From: Caldilineaceae bacterium
GTDB taxonomy: Bacteria; Chloroflexota; Anaerolineae; Caldilineales; Caldilineaceae
Assembly (NCBI GenBank): GCA_026708085.1
Contig: JAPOVP010000131.1
Coordinates: forward strand, 1 to 35,347
DNA length: 35,347 nucleotides
Reading direction: 5' to 3'
The position numbers and the translations under genes are program-made. Within the stretch, counting starts at the first letter, position 1. Each line of letters starts with the position of its first letter. The notes under the pieces are model-generated. The model had not been told where the DNA came from. It did not search any database and saw only the letters and a program-made list of their open reading frames with translations. Of this stretch, positions 7,314-16,451 are shown in pieces.

Positions 7314-7449
7314 ACTGACCACTAACCACTGACCACTGACCACTGACCACTGACCACTGACCACTGCAGTTCCGACCACTGCAGTTCCGACCACTGCAGT
7401 TCCGACCACTGCAGTTCACAAAAAACCAAAAACTGATAACTAAAAACTT
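7314..7449. repeat. ACTGACC heptamer array, 15-bp array and AAAACTGA array in series
   Basis: Heptamers of CACTGAC type run from about 7314 to 7367. They turn into four copies of a 15-base unit GACCACTGCAGTTCC up to about 7416, then into A-rich AAAACTGATAACTAAAAACT. The promoter at 7453 follows directly. About 7140-7200 also holds a TTCGCG-rich degenerate repeat (CTTCGCGCCCCTTCGCGTGC) like the one near 17.2 kb. Confidence 0.9.
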
Positions 7450-7452
7450 CCC

Positions 7453-7481
7453 TTGCAACACGCCCCACAATCAAGTACAAT
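7453..7481 (+). promoter_or_regulatory. Candidate promoter of the GNAT-like gene
   Basis: TTGCAA (7453-7458), a 17-base spacer and TACAAT (7476-7481, five of six) sit 40 bases before the TTG start at 7522. Confidence 0.6.
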
Positions 7482-7521
7482 ACCCCCATTCCTATACCTA
7501 CCCGTTCAGGAGAACGCCCAT

Positions 7522-8763
7522 TTGTCGTTCCGTCGCTTCTATCTAGGCGATGCCCTGCTTCTGCAGCGCCTGCGCAGCGTTTCAACGCCCCTCCAGACCG
7601 AGCGCGCCCTCCTGGAATCGATCTCGCCTGTGCGCACCGCACTCCGCTCCTGCTTTCCCTGGTACCGCCACAGCTCCTTCACCTACGTCCTGCGCCAGGA
7701 AGAAAACGGCCTCGCCCGCGAAGGCCTCATCCAGTTGCGCATCCGCCCACATTCCCACGAAGCCGACGTGACCCTGCTCTCCCCCGCCCTCGACGCCCAT
7801 CGCGGTCACCCTGCCATCTGGCAAAAACTGCTCACCTACAGCGCCCAGCATATCTTCCGCAAAAACGTCTGCCGCCTCTTCAGCGACCTGCCCGACCAGC
7901 CCCTCCTCGTCAATACCTTTCGACAGGCCGGCTTCGCACCCCTCACCCCGGTCACCATCTGGCGCCTCGACAGCGCGCCCCGGGCTCCGTCCGCCGCCAA
8001 CCTGCGGCCCCAGCAACCCGCCGACGCACCCGAACTCGAAAAACTCTACCAGCGCATAACCCCCCTGCCCACACAGCAGTTGGAGACCGGCCACGCCGCC
8101 GACCACCCCGAAGAGGAACGCATCCCGCCCATCCTCTTCAACCCGCACCAGGTCCACATGTCCGGCTATGTGCTCGACGACGACCGCGGGCCCGGCCTCG
8201 CCGGCTGCGTCCAGATCCTCTGGGGCAAAAGCGGCGCCTGGATCCGCCTCTGGGTCGATACCAACGACCCCGACACGCACAACGCCCATCTGCTGCTCGA
8301 CTTCGCCCTGCAGCGCATCGCCGAAGCCCCCCTCGTCCGCCGCGCCTACATCGGCGTCCGCGCCTACCAGACCGGCATCAACGCACTCCTCAGCGACTAC
8401 GGCTTCGCTCCCTTCACCGACAGAATGTTAATGGTCCGCAACATCCTCCAATGGCAGCGCCGCACTGTCGACCAGCGCATTCCCGCCCTCAAAACCGTCC
8501 GCGGCGCCGTGCCCGGCTCGCTCGCCATGCCCAAATTTGAACGCCGCCGACTCCATCTGCTGGACTTTGGCGGCGTTCAAACAGAACAAGCCGCCGCCGG
8601 CAGTGGAACCCTTGGCGGCAATCAGACACAACGCCGCCCAGCCCATCGCCCATATCGCCCCCACCAGGCCGCCGCCGGCCCCAACACCCGCCCGCGGCCC
8701 TATCCCTGGCGCCACCCGCCTCCCCGCCCCGCCACACAACAAAGCACCCGCGGGAGGCCCTGA
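7522..8763 (+). CDS. GNAT-fold acetyltransferase-like protein
   Basis: The start is taken as TTG 7522 because AGGAGA (7508-7513) lies 8 bases upstream; in-frame triplets further left fall inside the promoter. The 413-residue product resembles two GNAT-like halves, the first containing RFYLGDALLLQRL and ending FRQAGFAPLTPVTIWRL, the second with GLAGCVQILWGKSGAWIRLW and ending LLSDYGFAPFTDRMLMVRN. The GFAP endings are typical of GNAT C-terminal strands, but a clear acetyl-CoA-binding QxxGxG/A motif is not obvious, so activity is doubtful. The last ~75 residues are Pro/Arg/Gln-rich low complexity over a 12-bp inverted repeat and may be a late extension. It precedes the R3H/AAA+ and tmk genes on the same strand. 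Substrate is unknown. Confidence 0.6.
   Translation: MSFRRFYLGDALLLQRLRSVSTPLQTERALLESISPVRTALRSCFPWYRHSSFTYVLRQEENGLAREGLIQLRIRPHSHEADVTLLSPALDAHRGHPAIWQKLLTYSAQHIFRKNVCRLFSDLPDQPLLVNTFRQAGFAPLTPVTIWRLDSAPRAPSAANLRPQQPADAPELEKLYQRITPLPTQQLETGHAADHPEEERIPPILFNPHQVHMSGYVLDDDRGPGLAGCVQILWGKSGAWIRLWVDTNDPDTHNAHLLLDFALQRIAEAPLVRRAYIGVRAYQTGINALLSDYGFAPFTDRMLMVRNILQWQRRTVDQRIPALKTVRGAVPGSLAMPKFERRRLHLLDFGGVQTEQAAAGSGTLGGNQTQRRPAHRPYRPHQAAAGPNTRPRPYPWRHPPPRPATQQSTRGRP
8537..8580. repeat. 12-bp perfect inverted repeat inside the 3' end of the GNAT-like gene
   Basis: TTGAACGCCGCC (8537-8548) and GGCGGCGTTCAA (8569-8580) are perfect complements around a 20-base loop. The downstream coding tail is low-complexity, so the hairpin may mark an older gene end. 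Confidence 0.75.
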
Positions 8764-8825
8764 AACCACCCTGAACCGTCACGCACCAGGAACCAGTCCG
8801 GTGAACCGCCCCAATCCCTGCCGTT

Positions 8826-8858
8826 CACTAAAAACTAACTACTAAAAACTAGAAACTC
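8826..8858. repeat. AAAACTA short repeat array directly before the R3H/AAA+ start codon
   Basis: CACTAAAAACTAACTACTAA and further units end 2 bases before ATG 8861, occupying the place where a ribosome-binding site would be expected; none is visible. Confidence 0.8.
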
Positions 8859-8860
8859 AC

Positions 8861-10474
8861 ATGTCCCTACGCATCGCAGACGACCTCGACCTCCTCCTGG
8901 CAGTCCTCCCGGAACGCATCCGCGCCTCCCTCCAGCAGCTCGACCGCGCCGGCGATCTCATCGAAATCGTCATGGACCTCGGCCGCCTGCCCGAAGCGCG
9001 CTTCCCCGACGGCGAACTCTGCCTCAGCCCCGAAGAGACCACCCGCGACGACCTCCAACACGTCATCGACAACATCGGCGACTTCGGCGCCGACAACCGC
9101 GCCGGCATCGAACGCACCCTCCACCGCATCTCCGCCATCCGCAACCGCAAGGGCACCGTCATCGGCCTCACCTGCCGCGTCGGCCGCGCCGTCTACGGCG
9201 TCATCGACATCATCCAGGACATCATCACCAGCGGCAGCAGCCTCCTCCTCCTCGGTCGCCCCGGCGTCGGCAAGACCACCCTCCTGCGCGAGGCCTCACG
9301 CGTCCTCAGCGACAAACAGCGCGTCGTCATCGTCGATACCAGCAACGAAATCGCCGGCGACGGCGACATCCCCCACCCGTCCATCGGCCGCGCCCGCCGC
9401 ATGCAGGTCGCTACCCCCACCCTGCAGCACGAGGTCATGATCGAAGCCGTCGAAAACCACATGCCCGAGGCCATCATCATCGACGAAATCGGCCGCGAGC
9501 TCGAAGCCGTCGCCGCCCGCACCATCGCCGAACGCGGCGTCCAGCTCATCGGCACCGCCCACGGCAACACCCTCGAAAACCTGCTCATGAACCCCACCCT
9601 CTCCGACCTGGTCGGCGGCATCGATACCGTCACCCTGTCCGACGAGGAAGCCCGCCGCCGCGGCACCCAGAAAACCGTCCTCGAGCGCAAAGCCCCGCCC
9701 ACCTTCGACGTCCTCATCGAAATCCAGGAACGGCAGCGCATGATCGTCCACCACAAGGTCGCCGAAGCCGTCGACTCACTCCTGCGCGGCTGGACCCTCT
9801 CACCCGAGACCCGCTACGTCAACAGCGACAACCAGGTCCATATCGAGTCCGTCGAAAGCCAGGAAAGACCCGGCCGCATCGGCCAGAGCCGCCAGGGCCC
9901 CGAAGGCAGCGGCGGCGGCCGCCGCCGCCAGCGCGGCAAGCGCGCCGAAGAACGCGCTGCCCAGCTCGCACAGGATATCGCCGACAGCGCCGCCCAACCC
10001 AACGGCCGCAAAGTCGTGCGCGTCTTCCCCTACGGCATCGGCCAGAACCGCCTGCGCACCGCCGCCCAGAACCTCAAAGTCCCCATCGAGGTCGTCAAGG
10101 AGTTGCGTCAGGCCGACATCGTCATGACCCTCAAAAACTACTTCCGCCAGAAGCCCCAGCCCATCGCCGACGCCGAACGCCAGAACGTGCCCGTCTACGT
10201 CCTCCGCAGCAACACCGTCACCCAGATGGAGCACTACCTGCTCGATGTCTTCCAGCTCCGCCGCGACGACCCCGACCTCGTCTTCGACTCCGCCATGCGC
10301 GAAACACAGCACGCCATCCAGCGCCTCCTCAAAGGCGAAAAGTCCGTCGAACTCAGCCCCCAGGAGGCCTCCATCCGCAGCCAGCAACACCAGCTCGCCC
10401 GCACCGCCAACCTCATCAGTCACAGCTACGGCCGCGAACCCCACCGCTGCGTCCGCATCTTCAGCCCGTCCTGA
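8861..10474 (+). CDS. SpoIIIAA-like AAA+ ATPase with C-terminal R3H nucleic-acid-binding domain
   Basis: This 537-residue protein belongs to the SpoIIIAA/Ycf45-like ATPase family with an R3H domain. Residues 1-110 form the N-terminal domain (DLIEIVMDLGRLPEARF). The ATPase core has Walker A GRPGVGKTT (132-140), Walker B IIIDEI (205-210) and a sensor-like LIGTAHGNT (229-237). Residues ~330-375 are a charged Gly/Arg linker. The C-terminus carries the R3H motif, R506-x3-H510 in IRSQQHQLARTANLISHSYG, which binds single-stranded nucleic acid. The cellular role is not settled; homologues are common in Chloroflexota and in cyanobacteria and plastids. It is followed 33 bases later by tmk and is probably cotranscribed with it. 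Codons end almost exclusively in C. No Shine-Dalgarno is seen before the start. Confidence 0.88.
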   Translation: MSLRIADDLDLLLAVLPERIRASLQQLDRAGDLIEIVMDLGRLPEARFPDGELCLSPEETTRDDLQHVIDNIGDFGADNRAGIERTLHRISAIRNRKGTVIGLTCRVGRAVYGVIDIIQDIITSGSSLLLLGRPGVGKTTLLREASRVLSDKQRVVIVDTSNEIAGDGDIPHPSIGRARRMQVATPTLQHEVMIEAVENHMPEAIIIDEIGRELEAVAARTIAERGVQLIGTAHGNTLENLLMNPTLSDLVGGIDTVTLSDEEARRRGTQKTVLERKAPPTFDVLIEIQERQRMIVHHKVAEAVDSLLRGWTLSPETRYVNSDNQVHIESVESQERPGRIGQSRQGPEGSGGGRRRQRGKRAEERAAQLAQDIADSAAQPNGRKVVRVFPYGIGQNRLRTAAQNLKVPIEVVKELRQADIVMTLKNYFRQKPQPIADAERQNVPVYVLRSNTVTQMEHYLLDVFQLRRDDPDLVFDSAMRETQHAIQRLLKGEKSVELSPQEASIRSQQHQLARTANLISHSYGREPHRCVRIFSPS

Positions 10475-10507
10475 CCGCCGGCCGCAGCTTGACGATATAC
10501 CCATCCA

Positions 10508-11134
10508 ATGTTCATAACCTTCGAAGGCTCCGACGGCAGCGGTAAGACCACCCAGATTCAGTTACTGGAGGACTATCTGCGCAAAAATGGGCAAAATGTA
10601 CAGTTGACTCGCGAGCCGGGCGGTACGGATATTGGTGAAAGGGTTCGGAAAGTGTTGCTGGACATGGAGCACGAGAAGATGCACGCCCGCACCGAGACGC
10701 TGCTCTTCAATGCTGCCCGTGCACAACTGATCGAACAGGAAATTCGACCCGCGCTGTCAGAGGGCAAGGTTGTCCTGTGCGATCGTTTTGCCGACAGTAC
10801 CGTCGCTTACCAGGGCTACGGCCGTGAGCAAGACATTGAGGAGTTGAGGCGCCTGATCGATTTCGCCACTGGCGGGCTGAATCCTGATCTGACGTTTTAC
10901 CTTGATTTACCCCCCGAGGAAGGGATCAGACGCAAACTGGTCGACTACCAGAACCGGCTGGACGTGCAAGGACTATCCTTCTATCGTCGCGTAGAGGCTG
11001 GCTACCATGAAATGATCGCGCAGGAGCCAGAGCGCTGGGTAATCATTGACGCCGGTCGCTCACTCGACGATGTCCATCAAGAGGTCGTCCGCGCAGTCAA
11101 AACCAAACTCCCCGCCCCCGCGCCCAGTCGCTGA
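10508..11134 (+). CDS. tmk: Thymidylate kinase
   Basis: Tmk phosphorylates dTMP to dTDP for DNA synthesis in the cytosol. The 208-residue length is normal. Visible signatures are the P-loop GSDGSGKTT (7-15), TREPGGT (34-40) for dTMP contact, the DRF motif CDRFADST (91-98), and the LID/NRLDVQGLSFYRRV region near residue 155. Start ATG 10508 follows the R3H/AAA+ stop by 33 bases. The codon use is mixed, unlike the C-saturated gene immediately before it. In Firmicutes tmk is next to darA and holB; here darA lies 5.6 kb downstream and no holB is seen. Confidence 0.96.
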   Translation: MFITFEGSDGSGKTTQIQLLEDYLRKNGQNVQLTREPGGTDIGERVRKVLLDMEHEKMHARTETLLFNAARAQLIEQEIRPALSEGKVVLCDRFADSTVAYQGYGREQDIEELRRLIDFATGGLNPDLTFYLDLPPEEGIRRKLVDYQNRLDVQGLSFYRRVEAGYHEMIAQEPERWVIIDAGRSLDDVHQEVVRAVKTKLPAPAPSR

Positions 11135-11856
11135 ATGGACTTCACCCGCCACTGACCCCTGGTACCTTCCTCGTACAGGTGCTGGAATTGAATGCCGATC
11201 TGTTATCGGACCTTGCAAGTCCGGCTGCCCCGCAGGTTGGCCGCACTGAAAGCAACGGAGGTCGGAAGGTCGAATTGTAGCGGCCTACCCAGTGCGGGTA
11301 GAGCCCTAGAGCCTCGCCATCAGTTTCTGAGAAGACCTTGCGGACGCATGACGTGTCACCGTCCACCTGCGGCGGGACAGCGCTGAGTCCTTCCTCCCAC
11401 TGCTGGATAGAGCCGAAGAGAGCTTCACGCAGTCGGAATTTAGCCGGCTGGACCGCTCACGGACAGTCCACCGGCACTCAGACCGTGGTGGGATCTCGAC
11501 GAGGTCGCCGCCGGAGCCGCACTGTTTGAAACCATTTGGGCCCCGGTCACGTATACTATTCCAACCGATCCGTTCTCAGCTGGGGATCTTGCCAAAAGCT
11601 CCCCAGCCATACACCCGCGGATAAACGCGAAATCAGGACCGTTACTGCACTGCCAGGCACATGCGCGGACAGGCTCCCAGCCTGCATCCAATCCCTGAAG
11701 GAGTAACTTTCTTCCAGTTGGCCAGGCGATGGCCGGCAACAACGACAGGACAAACTGGTCAATGACTCGCTTCGGTCATCCCCCTCCAAAAGCGGTTGGA
11801 TCCGTCTTGGAACTCGTTTCCACGCACACCCGCCTAGCACCGCCAGCCACATACAG
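11135..11856. other. Gene-free stretch after tmk
   Basis: No convincing gene or known RNA is seen in 720 bases. A TATACT at about 11553-11558 lacks a properly spaced -35. A 43-codon frame (ATG 11729 to TGA 11860) overlaps the next gene's start as ATGA, which could give translational coupling, but its ribosome-binding site is poor and it resembles no family. The composition is near the surrounding average, with no obvious tandem repeats. Confidence 0.4.
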
Positions 11857-14316
11857 ATGAAGCGCCCGCTTCAGCCGCCGGTCTTCCCCGTAGCCCTGGC
11901 CTACGGCGCGTTGGTCCTGTTCTTCTTCGCGCCCCATCTATTGTGCCTGTCCGCCTTCCCGGACAGCGACTTCACCCGGCACTTTCTGCCCTTCAGCCTC
12001 TTTCAACAGTCCGCCATCCTCGACCTGCGGCTGCCCCTCTGGGACCCGCACACCTTCTCCGGCCACCCCTTCCTCGCCGACGCCCAATCCGCAGTGTTTT
12101 ACCCTGTCAGCAATGCGCTGCTCCTCCTGACAAGCTTCGACCGCAGCCCCGCCGGCAGGCTCTACTGGCTCCAGGCCGAGGCCGCGCTCCATATCTTCCT
12201 TGCCTGCCTCTTCACCTACATGCTCGTCCGCCGCCTGACCGGCAGCAAAATGGCCGCATTCATCGCCGGTGCAATCTTCGGCTTCTCCGGCTACCTCACC
12301 GGCTACGTGCCCTTGCAGATCGGTATCCTCCGCGTTGCCGTCTGGCTGCCCGCCATCCTTCTCCTTCTCCTGCCGAAAGCAGGCCCCGTGGCAGTAGGAA
12401 GCTCCGAAAGTAGCCCCGATGAAAAACTTTCGCCGCACCCCGCAAACGTCCTTTCCCGCGTATTTCCACAATGGAAACGTTGGCTCGCCGCGGCCGCAGT
12501 GCAAGCCGTCGCCTTTTTCGGCGGCCATCCCCAGACGTTTCTGTTCCTCTCCTATGCCGTTGGCGGTTGGATGCTGATGCTGTTTGTCAGCGACCTGCGC
12601 AGGCAACGGGCAAGTAGCAGTGCAAACAAGGCCGTTTTCAAGACCCTTTCCACAAGAACGCTCCTGTACGCGGGCATGGCAACGGCCTATGTCACCGTTC
12701 TGGTCGTCTTGACCTTGGCGCAACTCTGGCCGGTCTACGAATTTGTCCAACATTCCGTTCGCGCCTCTCTCACCTTCCAACAGGCCGGCGGCGGCTTCGC
12801 GCTGAGAGATACCTTGCAGTATCTGCTTCCCGGCCTGTTCACGCTCTACTCCCCGCAATACGTAGGCGTGGCTGCGCTTGGCCTGGCGCTTGTCGCCGTC
12901 ACCACCCTGTTCTCATCCGGATTCTCGTTGCCGGGCGCCGATCCCCACGCCCGTGCCGCCGCCTTCTTCTTCGTGTTCTGCGGCGCTGCCGCCTTCCTCC
13001 TCTCCTATGGCAGCAGACTGCCGCTCTACAGCCTCTTCTATCGGTTCACGCCCGGCGGCGAACTGTTTCGAGGCCAGGAGCGGGCCGTCTATCTGGTCGC
13101 CTTCTCGCTGAGCGTCCTCAGCGGCTACGGCATGGCGCTTCTGCCCAACCTGTCCGCGTGGCAGCGGCGAACGCTGTGCTATGGATTTGCCGCCGCCGTC
13201 GCCGCAGGCCTGACGCTGTTCTGGACCTGGCGGCAGCTTCCCGCCCGCGTCGACATTGCCGACTCCGCCCTCCTCTGGCCCAGCGCCATGGCGCTGCTCA
13301 TCGCCTTCACCTTTGCCACTCTGGCCGGACCTCGACTCGGGCGGACCATAGGGCTATCCGACCAACCGGTCGCGCGCACGCGCCTCATCGCACTGATCCC
13401 CCTGGCGCTGCTCGACCTGTTTTTCGCCAACTATGCCACCAACCTTACCTTCGGTCCGGCGGTCAGGGACGGCCTGGTGCCCCCCGAGGCCGCGGCCGTA
13501 CTCGAAGCGTCCCAGTCCCTCGCCCAGCGCCCCAACTCCCTCCCGCCGCGCGTCTACAATGAGCATCGAGTCTCGCGCAACAGCGGTCTCCTCCTCGGCT
13601 GGGAGGATGTCCTCGGCAAGAGCCCACTGCGTCACGCCCAATACAACGTCCTCTTGCAGGATTTTCCCCTTGACCGGCTGTGGGATCTGACCGGAACCGG
13701 CACTGTTCTCACCTGGAGACACGAACTGCCCGTCGAGAGCCAGGTACTGGCTGAATTCAATCAGCCGCAAAGCTCAACAACCTACCTTCACGTGCTGAAA
13801 TCAACTGCCCCGCGGCTGTGGTGGTCGCAGCGGGCACGCACTTTAAATGATAGGGAAGCCCTTGCACTGCTGGCCGACCCCGCCTTCAACATCCGCGACG
13901 AACTGCTGATCGCCGCCTCCGATGCCGAGGCGCTGGGGAGCAGCTGGCATGAGGGCCGCATCGTTCTCGGCGACCGCGGCCACGCTGACCTGCAGGTCGA
14001 GCGCGTTGCCGCCGGGCATCTGCGTATTGGCATCCAGAGCGCACAGCGCGGCTTTCTTTTCCTCAGTGAAAAGTGGGTGCCCGGCTGGCAGGCCCGTTGG
14101 CAAGGTGAACTGTCGCTGCCGGTGGCGAGGGCCAATCAGGCATTCCTCGCCATACCCGTCCCGGCAGGTTCCGGCACCCTCGAACTGGTCTATCGACCTC
14201 GAAGCGTAGTCTGGGGTCTGGCAGCCAGCGGCGTAGGCTGGGTCGGGCTATTGATCGCCCTTCGCTTTCAGTTCCTGGCAGCGGCGCAAACTGTCTGGCG
14301 GCGGGCGCCGCTATGA
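11857..14316 (+). CDS. YfhO-like multispanning membrane protein
   Basis: The 819-residue protein has many hydrophobic segments in its first ~530 residues and an extracytoplasmic-type C-terminal domain. The early loop PLWDPHTFSGHPFLADAQSA is characteristic of the YfhO-like GT-C-related family, as is the C-terminal FLSEKWVPGWQARW plus ANQAFLAIPVPAGSGTLELVY block before a last membrane segment. Family members are linked to glycosylation of cell-envelope polymers such as lipoteichoic acid in Firmicutes; in Chloroflexota the substrate is unknown. The gene ends in an ATGA overlap with the GT39-like gene, so the two are probably translated together and may act as a pair on a lipid-linked sugar. The ATG at 11857 starts just at the first hydrophobic segment. 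Confidence 0.8.
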   Translation: MKRPLQPPVFPVALAYGALVLFFFAPHLLCLSAFPDSDFTRHFLPFSLFQQSAILDLRLPLWDPHTFSGHPFLADAQSAVFYPVSNALLLLTSFDRSPAGRLYWLQAEAALHIFLACLFTYMLVRRLTGSKMAAFIAGAIFGFSGYLTGYVPLQIGILRVAVWLPAILLLLLPKAGPVAVGSSESSPDEKLSPHPANVLSRVFPQWKRWLAAAAVQAVAFFGGHPQTFLFLSYAVGGWMLMLFVSDLRRQRASSSANKAVFKTLSTRTLLYAGMATAYVTVLVVLTLAQLWPVYEFVQHSVRASLTFQQAGGGFALRDTLQYLLPGLFTLYSPQYVGVAALGLALVAVTTLFSSGFSLPGADPHARAAAFFFVFCGAAAFLLSYGSRLPLYSLFYRFTPGGELFRGQERAVYLVAFSLSVLSGYGMALLPNLSAWQRRTLCYGFAAAVAAGLTLFWTWRQLPARVDIADSALLWPSAMALLIAFTFATLAGPRLGRTIGLSDQPVARTRLIALIPLALLDLFFANYATNLTFGPAVRDGLVPPEAAAVLEASQSLAQRPNSLPPRVYNEHRVSRNSGLLLGWEDVLGKSPLRHAQYNVLLQDFPLDRLWDLTGTGTVLTWRHELPVESQVLAEFNQPQSSTTYLHVLKSTAPRLWWSQRARTLNDREALALLADPAFNIRDELLIAASDAEALGSSWHEGRIVLGDRGHADLQVERVAAGHLRIGIQSAQRGFLFLSEKWVPGWQARWQGELSLPVARANQAFLAIPVPAGSGTLELVYRPRSVVWGLAASGVGWVGLLIALRFQFLAAAQTVWRRAPL

Positions 14317-16451
14317 ACCGGCTCAGACGCAAGTCCCCGCAGCGCGCCGCACTGCTGGCAGTCATCATGATCGGCTTCGCGCTCAGGCTCTTCCGCCTCG
14401 GCTTTCGCGAACTTCGCGGCGACGAGAGCTTCGGATTCTTCTTCAGCCTGAGCTCCCCCGCCCAGATCGTGGCGCGCACGTTGGAGATGCAAGAACCGCA
14501 CCCCGTTGGCAGCTACCTTCTGCAGCACGCCTGGCTCCAGCTCGCCGGAACGCACGAGTTCGCGCTGCGATTTATCCCCGTCCTCGCCGGGACGCTGGCC
14601 ATCCCACTGGTCTTCCACCTGGCGAAACAGCTTCGCCTCGGCGCCCACACCGCCCTCGCTGCCAGTCTGCTCCTGGCCGTGAACACCTACGCGATCTGGC
14701 ACAGCCAGGACGCCCGCATGTACTCCCTCAGCCTGGCTCTGACCGCGGCCGCCACCATCCTGGCCCTGCGCGTGATCCGTCAGCCAAAACTCTGGCCGGC
14801 GCCCGCCGCCTATGCCCTCTGCGCGGCCGTCGCTCTACAGGTCCACTACTACGCCGGATTCGTCATCCTGGCGCACAACCTCTTTCTCCTCTTCCTGTTG
14901 CTGCGAAACCTCTGGATGCGCCGCGCCCAGCGCCCCGTCGGCCGCTTCCTGGAAACCCGGCGTTCCGGCGATGGCGCACTGTTGATCCGTTGGAGTCTCG
15001 CCCAACTGTTGACCGCCGCTTTATTCGCGCCGTGGCTGGTCAGCGCATGGCACACAGTTGCCGGCTACGGTGGCAACGGCGATTCCCCCGCCTTTGGCGC
15101 AATGCTGTGGCGCTCCCTCGGTGTTTTTGCTCTGAGCGAAGCGGTCCCCCATCCGATCTGGCGATTCGCCGGAGGACTGCTGGCCGGGTCCATCATCGTC
15201 GCTGGACTCGCCTCTGGCCTCCGCAACAGAGACTACGCCGAAGACGGTAGCGCGACTGTAGCGGGTCAGGGCCCCGAGAGCCGGAATGACGAAAGCCGCC
15301 CAAAGGCCGCAGGCGACCAGCAGCAGGCCCTGCCCGGCCAGTCAGGCACAACCGTCTTCCTGCTCTTCTACCTGTTCATCCCCCTCCTGGCCACCTGGCT
15401 CGGCGCGCGCCAGCGTCCCATATTCGATGAGCGCTATCTGGTCGCCGCGCTGCCCCCTTTCCTGCTGTTGATAGCCGTCAGCGCGCCCAGCATGAGCAAC
15501 TGGGTCGATACGCACCTGAGCTGGCGCTGGCGTTACTGGGTCGACGGCGAATCGGTCGCACGCAGCGGGCAGGATTCTGCTCCCCATCCCCCCAGCCCTC
15601 TCGCGAGGCTCCCTCTCGGCCGCATCTCCGCCGCCGCACTCATAATCCTCATCCTGGCCGCCAACGTCTACAGCCTGCGTAACCACTATTTCGAAAGCAG
15701 ATCACTGGGATGGCGGGCGCTGGCCGGGGTGCTGGATCGCTGGGCCGCCGGCCTGCCGGCACAGGACGTCCGCATCGCCGAGAACTTCCCCGACCCGACC
15801 CTCGCCTACTACTACAAAGGCGACGTCCAACGATTCATGATTCCCCCCAGGCCCCATGACGCCGACGGTGCCGCGCAGGTGGTCGATTCCCTCATCCGCA
15901 GCAGCGTATTCAGGGTCATTCTCCCCGCCGCGCCCGCTCCCAACTGGGACGCTTCGGGCATCGCGCCCGACGCACTCGCCGCCGGTTTTCGACAGGTCCT
16001 GCAGGAGCGGATCGGCATCTTTCCGGTCCACCTCTACGCCCGCCCCGACCCGCAGGGCTGGCAAGAGTTGGACGCACTGTTCGAAAACGGCGTTACACTG
16101 GTGAAAGCCCAACCAAGCCCGCAAACGCTGACCGCCGGCGGCATTCTGGTCCTGCATATGGACTGGAGGGGAAATCAATCAGAACTTACCGGAGGGGAGA
16201 AAATATTCGTCCACCTGCTCAATGAGTCCGGCGGCATTCTTTCCCAGGCAGACCCAGTTCTGCAGTTGAATTCGGCGGATGGATACAGCAGCATGGCCCT
16301 CCGTCTGCCAGCAACGCTGCCGCCCGGCCCCCTTCGCCTGATCGCCGGCCTCTACGACGTATCCCTGGAAGGCGCGCCCAAGATCATGACGGAGAGAGGC
16401 CTGGACTCAGTCGTTCTCTCTGAATTTGACAATGAGGCGAACGGCAAATGA
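14313..16451 (+). CDS. GT39/ArnT-like membrane glycosyltransferase
   Basis: The 712-residue product begins with a signal-anchor helix followed by LFRLGFRELRGDESFGFFFS, placing an acidic DE pair in the first outer loop as in GT-C enzymes (PMT/ArnT group). Further hallmarks are HPVGSYLLQHAWLQLAG, the ALRFIPVLAG.LAIPL segment and HSQDARMYSL. About ten membrane spans are followed by a soluble C-terminal domain. Such enzymes transfer sugars from polyprenyl-phosphate donors to proteins or lipids on the outer face of the membrane. The start overlaps the YfhO-like stop by 4 bases. An acceptor cannot be named. A polar insertion around residues 310-350 (SRNDESRPKAAG) is a likely cytoplasmic loop. Confidence 0.82.
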   Translation: MNRLRRKSPQRAALLAVIMIGFALRLFRLGFRELRGDESFGFFFSLSSPAQIVARTLEMQEPHPVGSYLLQHAWLQLAGTHEFALRFIPVLAGTLAIPLVFHLAKQLRLGAHTALAASLLLAVNTYAIWHSQDARMYSLSLALTAAATILALRVIRQPKLWPAPAAYALCAAVALQVHYYAGFVILAHNLFLLFLLLRNLWMRRAQRPVGRFLETRRSGDGALLIRWSLAQLLTAALFAPWLVSAWHTVAGYGGNGDSPAFGAMLWRSLGVFALSEAVPHPIWRFAGGLLAGSIIVAGLASGLRNRDYAEDGSATVAGQGPESRNDESRPKAAGDQQQALPGQSGTTVFLLFYLFIPLLATWLGARQRPIFDERYLVAALPPFLLLIAVSAPSMSNWVDTHLSWRWRYWVDGESVARSGQDSAPHPPSPLARLPLGRISAAALIILILAANVYSLRNHYFESRSLGWRALAGVLDRWAAGLPAQDVRIAENFPDPTLAYYYKGDVQRFMIPPRPHDADGAAQVVDSLIRSSVFRVILPAAPAPNWDASGIAPDALAAGFRQVLQERIGIFPVHLYARPDPQGWQELDALFENGVTLVKAQPSPQTLTAGGILVLHMDWRGNQSELTGGEKIFVHLLNESGGILSQADPVLQLNSADGYSSMALRLPATLPPGPLRLIAGLYDVSLEGAPKIMTERGLDSVVLSEFDNEANGK

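Noticed and set aside
7314..7416. Regular repeats considered as a CRISPR array
   Set aside because: Units are 7 and 15 bases in direct tandem without unique spacers.
11338..11530. Possible T-box or other riboswitch in the gap after tmk
   Set aside because: Some stem-forming segments are present, but no T-box consensus (GGGTGG.ACCGCG) and no suitable downstream gene.
11729..11860. 43-codon frame overlapping the YfhO-like start as ATGA
   Set aside because: The overlap is suggestive, but there is no well-placed ribosome-binding site and no recognisable peptide.
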